From Varanus komodoensis (taxonomy: Eukaryota > Chordata > Lepidosauria > Squamata > Varanidae): a stretch of 64,000 nucleotides of DNA. How positions within the stretch are numbered: the stretch's first letter is position 1; each line of letters begins with the position of its first letter. Below the pieces are notes generated by a model. The model ran no database searches, was not told where the DNA came from, and was given only the letters and a program-made list of their open reading frames with translations. Both the position numbers and the translations under genes were made by a program. Location: positions 24,831,611-24,895,610 of the forward strand of contig NW_025336480.1 of NCBI RefSeq assembly GCF_004798865.1, in the 5' to 3' direction. This document shows, one piece after another, positions 11,291 through 23,299 of this stretch.

Positions 11291-14200
11291 TCTAAACCAT
11301 TGCCAATGGTTAATTTTCCAAACTGTTTTTGTTGTATCATCATCAGCAGCAGCAGCAACAGCAGCGTTGTTGTTACTGATGGTATTTCCAGCTTTTGCAG
11401 TACTGGATTATCAGCATTGGTAAGTACCAGGTCAACTCAGCATTCCACTCTGACCCCTGTTCTTCCAGGTAGTCCAACATGGGCTATCACAGGAGCACAG
11501 CATCTGGGAAGTCCTTGCTTTTACCCAATATCTGAAGCTGAAATGTTTGGATGTTTCCCCTGTACCTGCCCCACTGTGGCTACATTGTCAATGATTAGAT
11601 GTTACATTTTGGAAATTTGGTTTACATCCCTATGGTATCATATAATCATTGGGGTCTATAAAGGGGGGAAATGAAAAGTAACTGTGATGAAGGAACAATG
11701 CAGGGTTGTGAACAATAGCACTATTTAGAAACTGCATTTTCAAATGTTATCTCTACAGTCAAGAAGCCTTAGAAACTTCTTTTAATAATTTGTAAGCCTT
11801 ATACAAAGCTTTTGAGTGCTCAAAACTCTTAATTTACATTGTCTGGTGAGTAAAGCTATTTATACTCCAATAAAGACAGTGAAATGCATGCAAACTTTGA
11901 AATAATTGCATTTTAAAAATGCTAGCTTCAGAATCAACTCACTGTTTTAACGAGAAGAAATGTAAGAAACATTCAATTACTGACTGGTTTCTCTCAGTTT
12001 GTGACATGGCCACTATGCTGACTAAAACAGTAAAGTCAGTTATGCACATCATGAGAAGCCATAGTGTTTTCCTACTCTTGTTGGGCTGCTGCGTTGCCCA
12101 GCTCCAGTTGTGACATTTCTGCATGGTACCTTTGGTTTCCTGAAACCATGGAGAGGATCAGCTGTCTGTTCTGAGGTTTCTGTGCTTCACCATGGCTTCT
12201 CTGGTTGTCTGGACCCAAGACCTCCCTTTTACCATTGTTGGTATGGAAGGACCACAGAGTCCCACAGAAAGAGCAGCCACTCGGCCATTTGTTCTTTACT
12301 GCCCTCAGCCATCTAGTCACCTGGGCGTCATCACCTGCTTTATTCCTGTTGGCCAAGTGATGTGCCCATGTCCCTATTCACTTTCAGAAATAGGAAGGAA
12401 GCAGGTAAGTTGCAGCAAATGATTTAATACACAGTTCTCAGGGGGATGGAGTGTTGCGGAGATGCAGGTACATTCAGGAAAGGGAAAAGGGATTGCCCCC
12501 CTCCAAACTCGGTGGACCAGTCAGGAGTAGTCTGCTGAGGTCCATAGGGAGCAAGAGAATACCGAAGGAGGTTTTGCTCAGGGGAACTGCCAGGAGGCGT
12601 GGCAATTGTGGAAGCAGGGGGCAGGCCACACGGTAACTGCATCATCTGGGGAACCATGCCATCATCTGGCCGGCAAGTTCAGGCACTGTGGAAACCATGT
12701 AGGGTTGTTTGCCAGACGGGGTGAACCCAGCCAAGGACTTAGAGAAGGGGGATCAGTGGATCCATTTGATAGGAAAGTGGAGTTTTTATTAATTATTGGA
12801 ATTAAAAGGTTCGGGAAGCATCAAACTTTTTTCCTGATGAGGAAGTCGCTTGGTTTACTATGAAAACAGGTGCATTTGACAGAGAAATCCTGTAGCCACT
12901 AGACAGTATCTGAGGCTCCATAAGATGCTGCAGTTCTCTGTGTCTTGTAAACAAATCTACAAGCACAGAGGTGAAGAGCTGACTGTGGATCATTCCTCCA
13001 TCCACCCTCCCCACCGCTTCAGAAAACGTCTCTTGAGTTCTCAGTTGCACTGCATAGTTCCTCATCCATTGCTAGTCTCATTAGCAATCGTCTCGGGCCA
13101 TGCTTGAAAGTAGCCTGCAGCCACCAGAAGATCATGGCAGTGACTTCTGATGACAACAGATGCTTATGCAGATACAGCACAGGAACTTTATAAGATTAAC
13201 ATTTGAAGTATTAGCAGTTTTGCTTTCCATGATTGCTCTGCTTTATAAAAGATACAGTGGACCTCATTAAACATCAGATACGTTAAATGTTTGAAAAGGC
13301 CCTTTATAAAAAGGGAACTGTTTGACCCTATAGATGCAGAGATATTATCATGTTAAGTGATGGCCTCCAATAACTGCTAGAGCTGAAAAATTCTGCTTTG
13401 CAACTTTTACAGGGTAGCTGCCCAGGACTCTCCAACCTTCGAGGCTGACAGGCATCCTATGGAGGGTGGGAGGACTGCAGGGGCAAACCTCTTTACTTCT
13501 CCCACACTGGAAAACACCCGGGCAGCTGATTTTGGCCACCTAGGTGTTTTGCCCTGGAGCACGAGGTGCCCCTGAGACACAACATACACTGGCAGGACTT
13601 GTTCCCTCTGCTTCCTGCCCCCCTGGAACACCAGCCAAGCAATACTCTGAGGTCACTCTTGTGATCTTAAAGTCCCGGGTGGTGGGACTCTCTGTGCCAG
13701 GTGTGTCGGTGGGCTGAAAGTGTGGAGCCCCAGCCTGCCTTTGGAGAAAATTTTCAAGGTCAGAGCTGGGGTTCTGAAAAAACCTGTGGCCATCCAGACT
13801 TTATCTAGTGGGCCAGAGGATCATGCCCTATTTCTTGTGCTGTTCTGACTCTTCTTTCTCTAAATAGGCTTTATTTTAAAGTTCAGTCTGAGCCTTTAGC
13901 TGAATGTGTGTTCTGTATAAACGGATGAATGCATTATTGAAAGATGGGCTTATTATGCATGTAGAATAGGCATTCATTTTAATGTGAACAGTTCACAAAC
14001 ATAGTTGAAAGGGAGAGTCATTTGGGATTGTCATTTGTGTGACCACATTATGCACCCTTTCCCACCTGGTTGTTTTCACCAGTGGTTACTTTCTAGTGGT
14101 TACTGTCATCTTTGATCAGCTCAGCATGGATGAATGGTACCACCAGGTCCTCCTTGTGGCGCCAGAGTTGCCATGGCAAAAGCAGAAGATTCAAGGTTGA

Positions 14201-16314
14201 TGCCTCAAGGGAGGCCCCAGGCTGGTGCTTTGACCAACAAAGTGACTATTAATAAAATTGGGCAGCATTGCTCCTTACAGGTGATACAATTTACATCCCT
14301 ATTTTACTACTGTGAGTTGCTTCTTAGACTGCACTCCATCCATGAGACACACATGGATAGTGCAGGTGAGGGAGGGTGGCCCTTGCACCCTACTTAGAGG
14401 CAGTCTTTTGAAAAGCCTCCATTTGAAGGTCTGTCGGAGGGCAGTCCTTGCCTGAAGGACTGTCCAGCCCAAGTCCAGTTCCAAGATAAAGCACCATAAG
14501 TTGGGAGAGCAGGATGTGGCCATGAAGTTGTGAGTCAATGGAACCTGGACACATCTGGCAGCTTAACACACTAATCACCTGGTCATATCTTCCCCCTTAT
14601 GGCGAGCTGTTCTGTTTTTCTATATAAGATATGGTCATTGTTTCCCATTCGGTAGCTGTACATATAAACAAGTATATGCAAATGTATGCAAACCAGTGCC
14701 CTCTTTTTTGGCGATATGCTAAGTGGCCATGCTAAGCTCAGCAAAAAGTTCCTGTCTGTCTCATGAAAATGGATTAAAATGCTTCCAGCTCAAGTAGTAA
14801 ACCCAGGGTGAGAGTATTTTGCAACCATAAGACTCAAATATTTTAAAAGTCCTTCATTTGCACACCAGATGTTTGACACGAGGTGATTTCCCCTTGTTAA
14901 AATTAAGTCAAATGATGAAAGTGTTACGGGAGTGGGGGGAAGATGGGCATTAAAAGCATATGGGGAAAGTGGTTTTGAGCATTTGGATGTATGCAGAGTT
15001 CTAGTGTTGTTTTGTAAATATTTTCCTTTGCTTGTTTGAAGTCTAACAATCTAAGGAATTCTGTCTGCCTAAAGATCAGAGGGTTTAGTAGTGGCGTTGG
15101 TTCCACAGAATGAAAAACATAACAGCAAGGGAGAGCGTACCTTTTATAAGACTAGGCTGGTTATTTCCTCCCATTCTGTTGAGCACCAGTGGAGCTGAGG
15201 ACATAACATGTGTAGGAGGTGGTGAGGCTTGGACCCAGCCTTATGAAGATAGTAAATCTGTGGCAGGACTATACCACTTCAGACAACAGTTGAGGATTCA
15301 TGTGAGTGCAAACATCTTCCTGGACTACCACCACTGTCACACACACAAAGGTGTTAGTGCCTTGGAGGTACATGCCAACTACAAAAATGGTCTTGGGCTC
15401 TGACTTGGCACCTTGGAAAATGGCTTTGTTCTGCTCAGACCAAATCAGAGGCCATCCACTTCAAGTAAGTCAGAAACCAAACCAGACCTGAGACAGAAAT
15501 CCAAGGGCTCAGGCTTCCCACTGACAATCACAGGCATGAAAAATGTCTAGACCCTTTGCCTGTTTCTCCAAAGCAAGTGAAGGTTTCAAGCTCAGTCACC
15601 TGTTATAATGCTATTATGCCCCCGACATGTTGCATACTTTAGATTTGGTTAAATGAGAGCTTCTGGTAGCTTTTTAATGCCTTGACAGAATATAATGAAA
15701 TTCATTTGGATCCTTATTCTGAGCAGATCAAAACTATCAAATTTTAGAGGAAAAGATGCAGGAGAATTTGTGCACTTGCCCTTAACGTTTTAAGGAAATC
15801 CAAAAAGCCTGCATCGATCCCATTATGGTCTTTGTGGACCATTCTTCTGAAGATGAAAGTGTAGAAGTGGCATCCTTTCAGAAGCAGAGTACCTTATGTG
15901 GAAAGGAATCTTCCTCCCCCCCCCCCCACTGCCCCTTCAGAGGTGGGTAGGAGACCTGACAGTTAATCTCCCCCTCTCCATATCAGCATTTACAAAAACA
16001 AAAGGAAACAAATTACCTGACGTTCTTTCCAAAGCTGAACTGTAAATGAAGCCTCATGCAAGGTCCATCTTGGATTCTGGTCTCTCTGGAGGGAAGCTGG
16101 CTTTGGCTAAGGAAGCACCAGAAACAGTCAAAGGAGCCCAGTTCAAGGTGACTGATAGCTGTCCCTAATGTCTGTGGCGTCTTGCCCTCATAGCTGCAGA
16201 GACTAGTCTGAAAATGCCATGGCAACAGATGTTCAGAAGTCAGAAATTAAGCCCCAAATAACAACTGTCAATCTCCACAGCTGTTTTGGGCAGTGAAGGT
16301 GGGAAGGGAAATTC
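11291..16314. other. Intergenic sequence without recognised genes
   Basis: Open frames of up to 172 codons occur (for example 11156-11674 plus) but they are low-complexity or unconserved in appearance; the longest includes a Ser-rich run from (CAG)n at 11348-11367. 12040-12720 and 13400-13860 are GC-richer than their flanks and may be old repeats, but I cannot assign them. A C-run lies at 15916-15928. Confidence 0.45.
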
Positions 16315-16390
16315 TACTTATTTATTGTAAGCCATCCTAAGATGTTTGTAGGGGATGGGATAGAAAAGCTTTTGATAAATAAGGGAAGGA
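16315..16390 (+). mobile_element. L2-type LINE 3' tail
   Basis: Reads attgtaagccatcctaagat and gggatgggatagaaaagctt then ttgataaataaggg. This is the gtaagccgcc ... ggcggcata ... aataaa layout of the intact L2 at 20140-20200, diverged and without its body. Confidence 0.55.
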
Positions 16391-16529
16391 AGAATTACAA
16401 AATGAAATTGTTGCCAGCTAGGTACTACACATCTGCAAGCTGTGCTGGCTATCAGTGATGCTTATGTAAACTAAGCACAAAGTCTGCCTGCCACAAGTTG
16501 GAAATGGTCTGTACTTCCATCTACAGAAG

Positions 16530-16610
16530 AGGATACCTGAAGCTGCTTTGGGTTCTTTGCTAGAGGAAAAAAGCATTATATAAGTATAATCAATAAAATA
16601 ATAATCAGAG
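16530..16610 (+). mobile_element. MIR-like SINE 3' end fragment
   Basis: Contains ctgctttgggttctttgcta and gaggaaaaaagcattatata then an (aataaaat) tail, matching the 3' ends at 11240-11285 and 34375-34412. Confidence 0.4.
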
Positions 16611-16951
16611 TGTCTTGATAGAGAATTGGGAGAGGCATGGTCCATGTATTGGGCCATGAGAACTGCCTGCATGGTCTTGCTTGTTGTGCCTTGAAAAGAA
16701 ACACAAGTGTGTTGTGGGGGCCGGGAGTGGGGATGCTGAGCTCAGTCCTAACATGTCCAGAGAAAGATGGGGACAGAGCTGAGAGGCAGGATCTGAAGTG
16801 CAAGCATCTTGTTTGTCCACTCTTCTATAACATTCATGAACTATGTCCTTCCAATAAAGCTGCAAATGAGATCTCTTTTAGGTTTCATGCTGACTATAAT
16901 ATAGTCAGGGGCTTGCGCTTGGCGATGGTAGGCCCTCCTGCTGGACTGTGA

Positions 16952-19900
16952 GTGAGGGGTGAGTGTGTGTGTGTGTGTGTGTGTGTTTTTAGTAGTATTT
17001 TAAATCTTTTTATGGAGTCGTCCCTGGCCATGCTGCCGCTTATGTTTCCTGGGGAGCGCACGGGTGCCGCCATTGAGGTGGTTATGGGCAGGGGACGTAA
17101 CAGCGTTGGGAGCTTAACGTGTCCGCATAGAAGAAGGAGGGACAGATGGCTGACACCTGTCCCTACTTCTGGTTTTGCTCCCAGCCAGAGGGTGCCAGGG
17201 AGTCTCGTCAGTCGCCCCTCCAGCCTGACGGTGCTGTTGCTTAATGCCAGGTCGGTCAATAACAAATCTGCCCTCATTCAGGACCTGATTGTGGATGAGG
17301 GGGCCGACCTGGTCTGCATAACGGAGACCTGGGCGGGAGAGGGGGGGGATGTTGCCCTCTCCCAAGTGTGCCCGCCCGGGTATCTGGTCCAGCACTGCTC
17401 ACGGCTGGAGGGGAGGGGAGGGGGGGTCGCTTTGGTATACCGAGCCTCCATCTCCCTCACGGGACTTCCGGTCCCTTCGAGACCAGGGCTGGAGTGTCTC
17501 TATTTGGTGTTGGGCGACCGAGACAGACTGGGGATTCTGTTGGTGTACCGCGCACCCTTCTGCCCAACAGTCTCCCTGCCTGAGCTGACGGAGACTGTCT
17601 CGGACCTGGTGTTGAGGACCCCCAGGATGTTGGTCCTGGGGGACTTCAATCTCCATGCCGAGGCTAGTCTGACCGGGGCGGCTCAGGACTTCATGGCCTC
17701 CATGACGGCCATGGGGCTGTCTCAACATGTCACCGGCCCCACCCATGAACGGGGACACACTCTGGACCTGGTTTTCTCGACGGGGCAGGAAGAGGGTGGT
17801 CTGAGGGTGAGTAATTTATGCTTGACTCCCCTGTCATGGTCAGATCACTTCCTGGTGAGGTTTATGCTCGAGAGCGACTTCTCCCTCTGTAAGGGTGCGG
17901 ACCCGATTATGTGGGTCCGCCCCCGGAGCCGGATGGATCCAGAAGGATTCCTGAAGGCCCTGGGGGAGTTTCCGGCTGACAAGACGGGTGCTCCTGTCGA
18001 GGCTCTGGTCGAACTGTGGAATGGGGAGATGACCAGGGCTGTAGACACGATCGCTCCTAAGCGTCCTCTCCCACCGGGCAGAGCCCGCTCTTCCCCTTGG
18101 AGGGCGATGAAGCAGGTTGGGAGACGACTAGAGCGTAGGTGGAGGAAATCACGAGATGAATCTGACCGAACACACTTAAGAGCCCACTATCGGGCCTATG
18201 CTGTGGCGGTGAGGGCGGCAAAAAAGAGATTCTTTTCCGCTTCCATTGCCTCCTCACAATGCCGTCTGGCTGAGCTCTTTCGAGTGGTGCAAGGCCTGGT
18301 CCGTCCAGGTCCAAAGGAAGACCTGATTCCACCCTCAAAGACCCGCTGTGACGACTTTGCCAGGCATTTCAGGGAGAAAATCGCTCAGATTCGTCACGAG
18401 CTGGACACCACTATTGATTCAGAGGTTTCAAAGGAGACACCAATGCTGCCGTCTGGTCCAGATTTATTGGATGAATTTCAGTTATTGCGGCCCGATGATG
18501 TGGACAAGGTGCTTGGGCGAGTACGTCCAACCACTTGCCTTTTGGACCCTTGCCCGTCTTGGTTAATAAATGATTCCAAGCACGGGATTGGAACCTGGAT
18601 CTTGGAAGTGGTTAACGCTTCTCTGAGGGAGGGTCGGGTGCCGGCCCCTTTGAAGGAGGCGGTAGTCCGACCGGTCCTGAAGAAGGCGTCACTGGATCCA
18701 GAGATGGCCACTAATTATAGACCAGTGGCCAACATCCCGTTTCTGGGCAAGGTGTTAGAACGAGTGGTGGCGGGACAACTCCAAGCACTCTTGGATGAAA
18801 CTGATTATCTGGACCCATTGCAGTCCGGCTTCAGACCCGGGTACGGTACTGAATCTGCCTTGGTTGCCCTGTATGATGACCTGTGCAGGGAGAAGGACAG
18901 GGGGAGTGCGTCCCTGTTGGTTCTGCTGGACCTCTCAGCAGCTTTCGATACCATCGACCATGGTATCCTTCTGGATAGGCTTGCGGGATTGGGGGTTGGA
19001 GGCACTGCTTTGCAGTGGTTCCGCTCCTATCTCAATGGCCGGTTCCAGAAGGTGGTGCTGGGGGACTATGGCTCTGCGCCATGGCAGCTATGCCATGGAG
19101 TACCGCAGGGGTCCATTTTGTCCCCTTTGCTGTTCAACATATACATGAAACTGCTGGGAGAGGTCATCAGGAGGTGTGGGCTGCGGAACCATCAGTACGC
19201 TGATGATACCCAGCTCTACCTCTCGTTTTCCACCAATCCAGGTGAGGCAGTGGCTGTGCTGAACCGGTGCCTGGCCGAGGTAATGGGCTGGATGAGGGCC
19301 AATAAACTGAAGCTCAATCCAGACAAGACGGAGGTCCTGTTGGTTGGTGGATCGGGCTTCGGAGAGGGTGAATTGAACCTTGTCCTGAATGGGGTTGCAC
19401 TCCCTCTTAGGGACAAGGTCCGCAGCTTGGGAGTGCTCCTCGACCCAGAGCTTTCACTGGAAGCTCAGGTAACAGCAGTGGCGAGGAGTGCTTTCCTCCA
19501 GCTTCGGCTAATTCATCAGCTGCGCCCCTATCTGGAGAATGACTGCCTTGCGACAGTGACACATGCGTTGGTGACTTCCCGTTTGGACTTCTGCAACGCG
19601 CTCTACGTGGGGCTACCCTTGAAGACGGTCCGGATACTTCAATTGGTCCAAAATAGAGCTGCCAGGCTGCTGACGGGGACTGGACGTTATGTTCACATGA
19701 CTCCAGTTCTCCGTCAGCTTCACTGGCTTCCCATTGAAGTCCGGGCCCAATTCAAGGTGTTGGTTATGACCTATAAAGCCCTAAACGGCTTGGGTCCTGG
19801 TTACCTGAAGGAGCGCTTACATCCTTATATGCCCAGCCGCCCCCTGAGATCGGCGGGAGAGGCCCTTCTCCGGGAGCCCTCCATGGAAGAAGTTAGGAGG

Positions 19901-20044
19901 GTGGTTACTCGGAGGAGGGCTTTCTCAGCGGTGGCGCCTAAGTTATGGAATGCGCTCCCCAGAGAGGTCCGCCTGGCGCCGTCGTTATTTGTTTTTCGGC
20001 GCCAGGCGAAGACCTTTTTATTTAAGCAGTATTTTAAATGTTAA
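16952..20044 (+). CDS. L2-clade LINE ORF: endonuclease plus reverse transcriptase, uninterrupted
   Basis: One open frame of 1030 codons. An APE-type endonuclease spans about residues 92-305, with LLNARS (N98), ITETW (E125), VLGDFNLH (D231, N233) and WSDH (D298, H299). The reverse transcriptase spans about 560-830, with LLDLSAAFDT (D660), the HGVPQGSILSPLLFNIY block and YADD (749-752). The C-terminal region has SRLDFCNALYVGLP and LQLVQNRAARLLTGTG, typical of the L2 clade, and ends in KTFLFKQYFKC. All catalytic residues I can check are present, so this copy is young. The first ATG lies before a (GT)n tract translated as VCVCVCV, so the native start is probably M21 at 17012 (MESSLAM). No ORF1 is seen upstream. 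GC content is clearly higher than in the flanks. Confidence 0.92.
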   Translation: MRGECVCVCVCVFSSILNLFMESSLAMLPLMFPGERTGAAIEVVMGRGRNSVGSLTCPHRRRRDRWLTPVPTSGFAPSQRVPGSLVSRPSSLTVLLLNARSVNNKSALIQDLIVDEGADLVCITETWAGEGGDVALSQVCPPGYLVQHCSRLEGRGGGVALVYRASISLTGLPVPSRPGLECLYLVLGDRDRLGILLVYRAPFCPTVSLPELTETVSDLVLRTPRMLVLGDFNLHAEASLTGAAQDFMASMTAMGLSQHVTGPTHERGHTLDLVFSTGQEEGGLRVSNLCLTPLSWSDHFLVRFMLESDFSLCKGADPIMWVRPRSRMDPEGFLKALGEFPADKTGAPVEALVELWNGEMTRAVDTIAPKRPLPPGRARSSPWRAMKQVGRRLERRWRKSRDESDRTHLRAHYRAYAVAVRAAKKRFFSASIASSQCRLAELFRVVQGLVRPGPKEDLIPPSKTRCDDFARHFREKIAQIRHELDTTIDSEVSKETPMLPSGPDLLDEFQLLRPDDVDKVLGRVRPTTCLLDPCPSWLINDSKHGIGTWILEVVNASLREGRVPAPLKEAVVRPVLKKASLDPEMATNYRPVANIPFLGKVLERVVAGQLQALLDETDYLDPLQSGFRPGYGTESALVALYDDLCREKDRGSASLLVLLDLSAAFDTIDHGILLDRLAGLGVGGTALQWFRSYLNGRFQKVVLGDYGSAPWQLCHGVPQGSILSPLLFNIYMKLLGEVIRRCGLRNHQYADDTQLYLSFSTNPGEAVAVLNRCLAEVMGWMRANKLKLNPDKTEVLLVGGSGFGEGELNLVLNGVALPLRDKVRSLGVLLDPELSLEAQVTAVARSAFLQLRLIHQLRPYLENDCLATVTHALVTSRLDFCNALYVGLPLKTVRILQLVQNRAARLLTGTGRYVHMTPVLRQLHWLPIEVRAQFKVLVMTYKALNGLGPGYLKERLHPYMPSRPLRSAGEALLREPSMEEVRRVVTRRRAFSAVAPKLWNALPREVRLAPSLFVFRRQAKTFLFKQYFKC
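16961..16986 (+). repeat. (GT)n microsatellite at the L2 5' end
   Basis: About 13 GT units directly before the L2 element. It could be part of the 5'UTR or a pre-existing target. Confidence 0.9.
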
Positions 20045-20223
20045 TATTATTGAATTTTATTTGGCCAGGGCGGCTTGTTTTATAGTGTATATTTGTATTT
20101 TATTGTATATATTTTAAAATGTTATTTTAAATTTTTTGTTGTAAGCCGCCCCGAGGCTTCGGCGAATGGGGCGGCATAAAAATGTTTTAATAAAATAATA
20201 ATAAATAAATAAAATAATAATAT
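16988..20223 (+). mobile_element. L2 LINE, full-length ORF with 3' tail
   Basis: The element covers the 1030-codon ORF and a short 3'UTR with the stem-like motif gtaagccgccccgaggcttc followed by ggggcggcat, then an AATAAA-rich microsatellite tail near 20190-20223. The same 3' motif occurs inverted at 34560-34612, so it is an interspersed family. The 5' boundary is uncertain: the readable element begins just after the (GT)n tract at 16961-16986. I see no convincing target-site duplication, which is common for LINEs with microsatellite 3' ends. Confidence 0.85.
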
Positions 20224-21084
20224 TGGGCTGTGTTGAGTCCTGCAGCCTTCCATTGTGAACACTGGCAGGCTCTCAGGCAAGCAGCAAATCCGCAGGTACA
20301 AATTGGTATCAAACCTTTATTAGCCAAACCAAAGCGGCAGAAAAATTGTGCAAGTTTTCTAGACCTCCTGTTTTCATCAGGCAAGGTGTTCAAAAAGCAG
20401 TGCTTGCTGATGGGGGAGGGAAAGAGGAGGAAAGAGTCATCTGACGTGATGGTGAAGTCACACTGCATGCTCAGTGTCCTTAGATGAAGTGTGTGAGAGT
20501 GTGAGTGTGTGTGGGGGGTGCTCTGCAGATACCCCTCTTAGGCTCTGCCTGTCAGGAAATGATTAGACCAGTACCTGCCCCTGGGATTGCTGGAAACCAG
20601 AAAGGGAAAATATTGCATTCCCAGTGCTGGAAATATATATTTTACCTGTTACTCAGATGTGTTCCCATTCTGGGAGAAACATGCTGTCCCCTTTTACCGG
20701 AGGCTCATAGAGAGAAGCTAGACAGGTTTTATATTAGTCAAGCTGGAAGTGAGTCCCCTTTCTGACAGTTAAAATGTGCCTGCATAGAATGACCAAGGGC
20801 AAAAGGTTGCAGAGGTGATTTTAAACCCAGCATTTTAACGAATGTGTGTAAGCCCAACTTAATGTTCTCTGTAGATTTGACCCTGCATTCTGCTGCAGTA
20901 CGAACAAACCAGCTGCCCCGATACCTCTGGGCTGTTTCCAGAGCAAACTGTTTCAGCTCAGAGGTGCATATCCTGCCTCGGTGCTGTGCGCAAAGGCTCA
21001 CTCGCTCCTGATGGTTTAACTCTGCTGCAGAACATTAAGGGTCAGACTGCAAGCCCCGTATTTCAAATGAAAGATGGGATTAAT

Positions 21085-21210
21085 GTACTGAGTAATCCCA
21101 TGCATACTATGTTTTTATTTTGAACAGAAGAAAGCCTGATTGCGTTCAATGAGTTATGCCCCTGTAAGAATGCATAGGATTGTCATTTGGAAATGTCTGA
21201 CTGATTGCCA
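21085..21210. repeat. Old interspersed repeat
   Basis: Contains agtaatcccatgcatactat, gattgcgttcaatgagttat and gtaagaatgcataggattgt. Shares its word order with 2025-2105 and 22515-22590. Confidence 0.5.
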
Positions 21211-22514
21211 TTGCATTATTTATATTAAACTCGTATACAATGTCTTTTGCAGGGCATTCTGACCTCACAAGACAGCTACAAAACCCCAAAAGAAAAATTA
21301 CAAAATTTCTGAGTAACAAATGGGGAGCTTCAAAATATCCTCCCCACCCCCACAAGTGCAGCTCAGTGCAACCAAATACAGAATGGAATAGATCTTTCAT
21401 CAGAGATCTGTCTGTCTATCTATCTATCTTGCTCACTTGCTTTTTTCTAACACTGCCCCAGAAACTGCTGCCTGTGCTTTGTGTTAAACAAATGTGGCAA
21501 CTATATTTGAAACATGACCCCACATTTCACATTTCTCCCCTCTTCCCTCACACCTGTCAGCTGAGGACAACACTCCAGGCATCTGGCAAAGTAGACCCTC
21601 ACCCATGAAAGCTTTTGCTATAATAAGTATGTTCACATTCCTAGATATGTATCTGAAATTCTTCCTTCTTCACCTGAAATATTAGTTTGTGAATGAGTCA
21701 TTCAAGCAGGGCCAGCTTCACAATGTAGCTGGATGGGGGATTCATCAGGGCCCCAAACCTGCCAAGGGCCACTTCCAGCAGTTCTCATTGTGCAAGACCC
21801 ATCACTCTCAGGTTGTGGGGACCATTAAGGATGCTGTGCCTGATACCCCCCCCCCCCCACCATACAGAATGGAATAGATCTATTAGGTGAAGTTTGTGTG
21901 TGTATGTATAAATCAGCACTTTTGTTTTCCTTAATTTATTCCAAGCTTCTTTTACCATCCTCTTCATACAATCTGTTGATTATTTTACATTTAATCCAGC
22001 ATGCAACACTCTCAATAACATACCAGAACGTTCAGCTTGAACTGCTTAAGCAGCCTTGTGGATTGTAGCAGAATTGTAGATGGTTGTAGAGAATGTTTGG
22101 TAACATATAAAGGGATTTTTCCTTTGCCTTTGAATTCAGTGGTGGGTTTAAGAGTGGGAGGATATAAAATAGTGGAATGTTGAAAAGTTCTTTATTTGCT
22201 GTTCTCCTTGGCTGCATTCTTAAAGCTTAATGCCATGTAATAGAAAAGCACATGGAGGGTCATTCAGAAATATTTTTAAGCTTTATTAGAAACAGAACTT
22301 CTTCAGCTGCTTGACCAAATTTGATAGAAAACCCAGAGAACTCTACAAATAGCATGCACTACAAGTGTTTGTGGCTCCATTTGTTTTTAACCAAGTTCTA
22401 ACGGAATAATTGCAGCCAGGTTTAAGTTGTCTGCACAAATGTAGACCACTGGAAAGGCTGCCTGTAGTACATATATATTATATATATTTACAGTGAAGAT
22501 CTAAGCACAGCTTC

Positions 22515-22590
22515 TCAAAGAAGTAAAGTCCTACTGTGTTCATTGCAAATGACTCCAAGTAAATGTGTTCACTAGGATCACAGACTTTAA
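22515..22590. repeat. Old interspersed repeat
   Basis: Contains gaagtaaagtcctactgtgt, tcattgcaaatgactccaag and taaatgtgttcactaggatc, the same family as 21085-21210. Confidence 0.5.
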
Positions 22591-23299
22591 CATGCTTGTA
22601 TTTGTACAAGGTCTTTTTTTTCTGCAATGATTACCATATCCTTTGGGGGTGCTACTGCAGGTTGGAAATAGCTCATGGGGCATTTATGAAAGCTGGTCTG
22701 TGGACATGCACATGGGGATATGCTCCTGTCGGCAGGGCCAGCTCTGCAACTGGACCAAGTGAGCTGTTTACTTCAGGCAGCAAATGCTGGGAGGTCTGTC
22801 AAGGTGATGGGGAAGGGAGAGCTCTCTGTTGCCTGGCCTGCTGGCTAAGCCAGCAAGCTGCCTTCAGATGCAGTGGAGGTCATGGCTGCATCACCAGTGT
22901 TGAAGGAAAACATAACTGCCCACCTGCCCTTTTGTCATTTGTATGTGGAATGAGAAAGACCACCATTCTGTCCTTTTCCTCAGGCAGCAAAATGTAATTA
23001 GAAGAGCCCTCATGGCCAGAATGATGATTTCCACAAGACAAGGAGGGGATTTTTTTTCAAAAAGAGATGGTCAAAACTTAAGTGGCCATGTATCCTACCT
23101 TACAGATGATGGCTATTTGAAGATGCCCTCCTTTTGAAAAGTTACCAACTAAAGGTAGGGAACACTGTTTTGATGATTTTTTGATTTTGACAGAACACAA
23201 GAGAGGTGGGGGTATTGGACACCATACCAAGTTCCTGCCTCTGGAACAGTCCAAGTATGATGGAGTCCCAAAAGGTTTTCAGCTTGCCAGTAAGGATGT

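Larger units (their letters stand above)
20224..23299. other. Intergenic, mostly unassigned
   Basis: Contains old repeats at 21085-21210 and 22515-22590 (listed), a (TCTA)n tract at 21411-21429, a C-run at 21847-21858, and two stretches (about 21705-21860 and 22725-22995) that begin gggccagct and carry caggcagcaaa-type words, suggesting one more dispersed family. No gene seen. Confidence 0.45.

Noticed and set aside
11156-11674. Open frame of 172 codons, plus strand
   Set aside because: Begins in LINE/SINE tail sequence and contains a Ser run from a (CAG)n tract; no domain, no splice context and no codon-like composition.
12072-12657. Adjacent minus-strand frames that look proline- and glutamine-rich
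   Set aside because: GC-richer than the flanks, but no family, splice sites or repeat boundaries could be supported; possibly an old repeat.
16893-20240. Target-site duplication for the intact L2 (ctgtg-type words on both sides)
   Set aside because: Match is only about 5 bases and not placed exactly at the ends; likely chance.
22563-22997. Open frame of 144 codons, plus strand
   Set aside because: Lies across an old dispersed repeat and a caggcagc-type repeat; no recognisable protein family.
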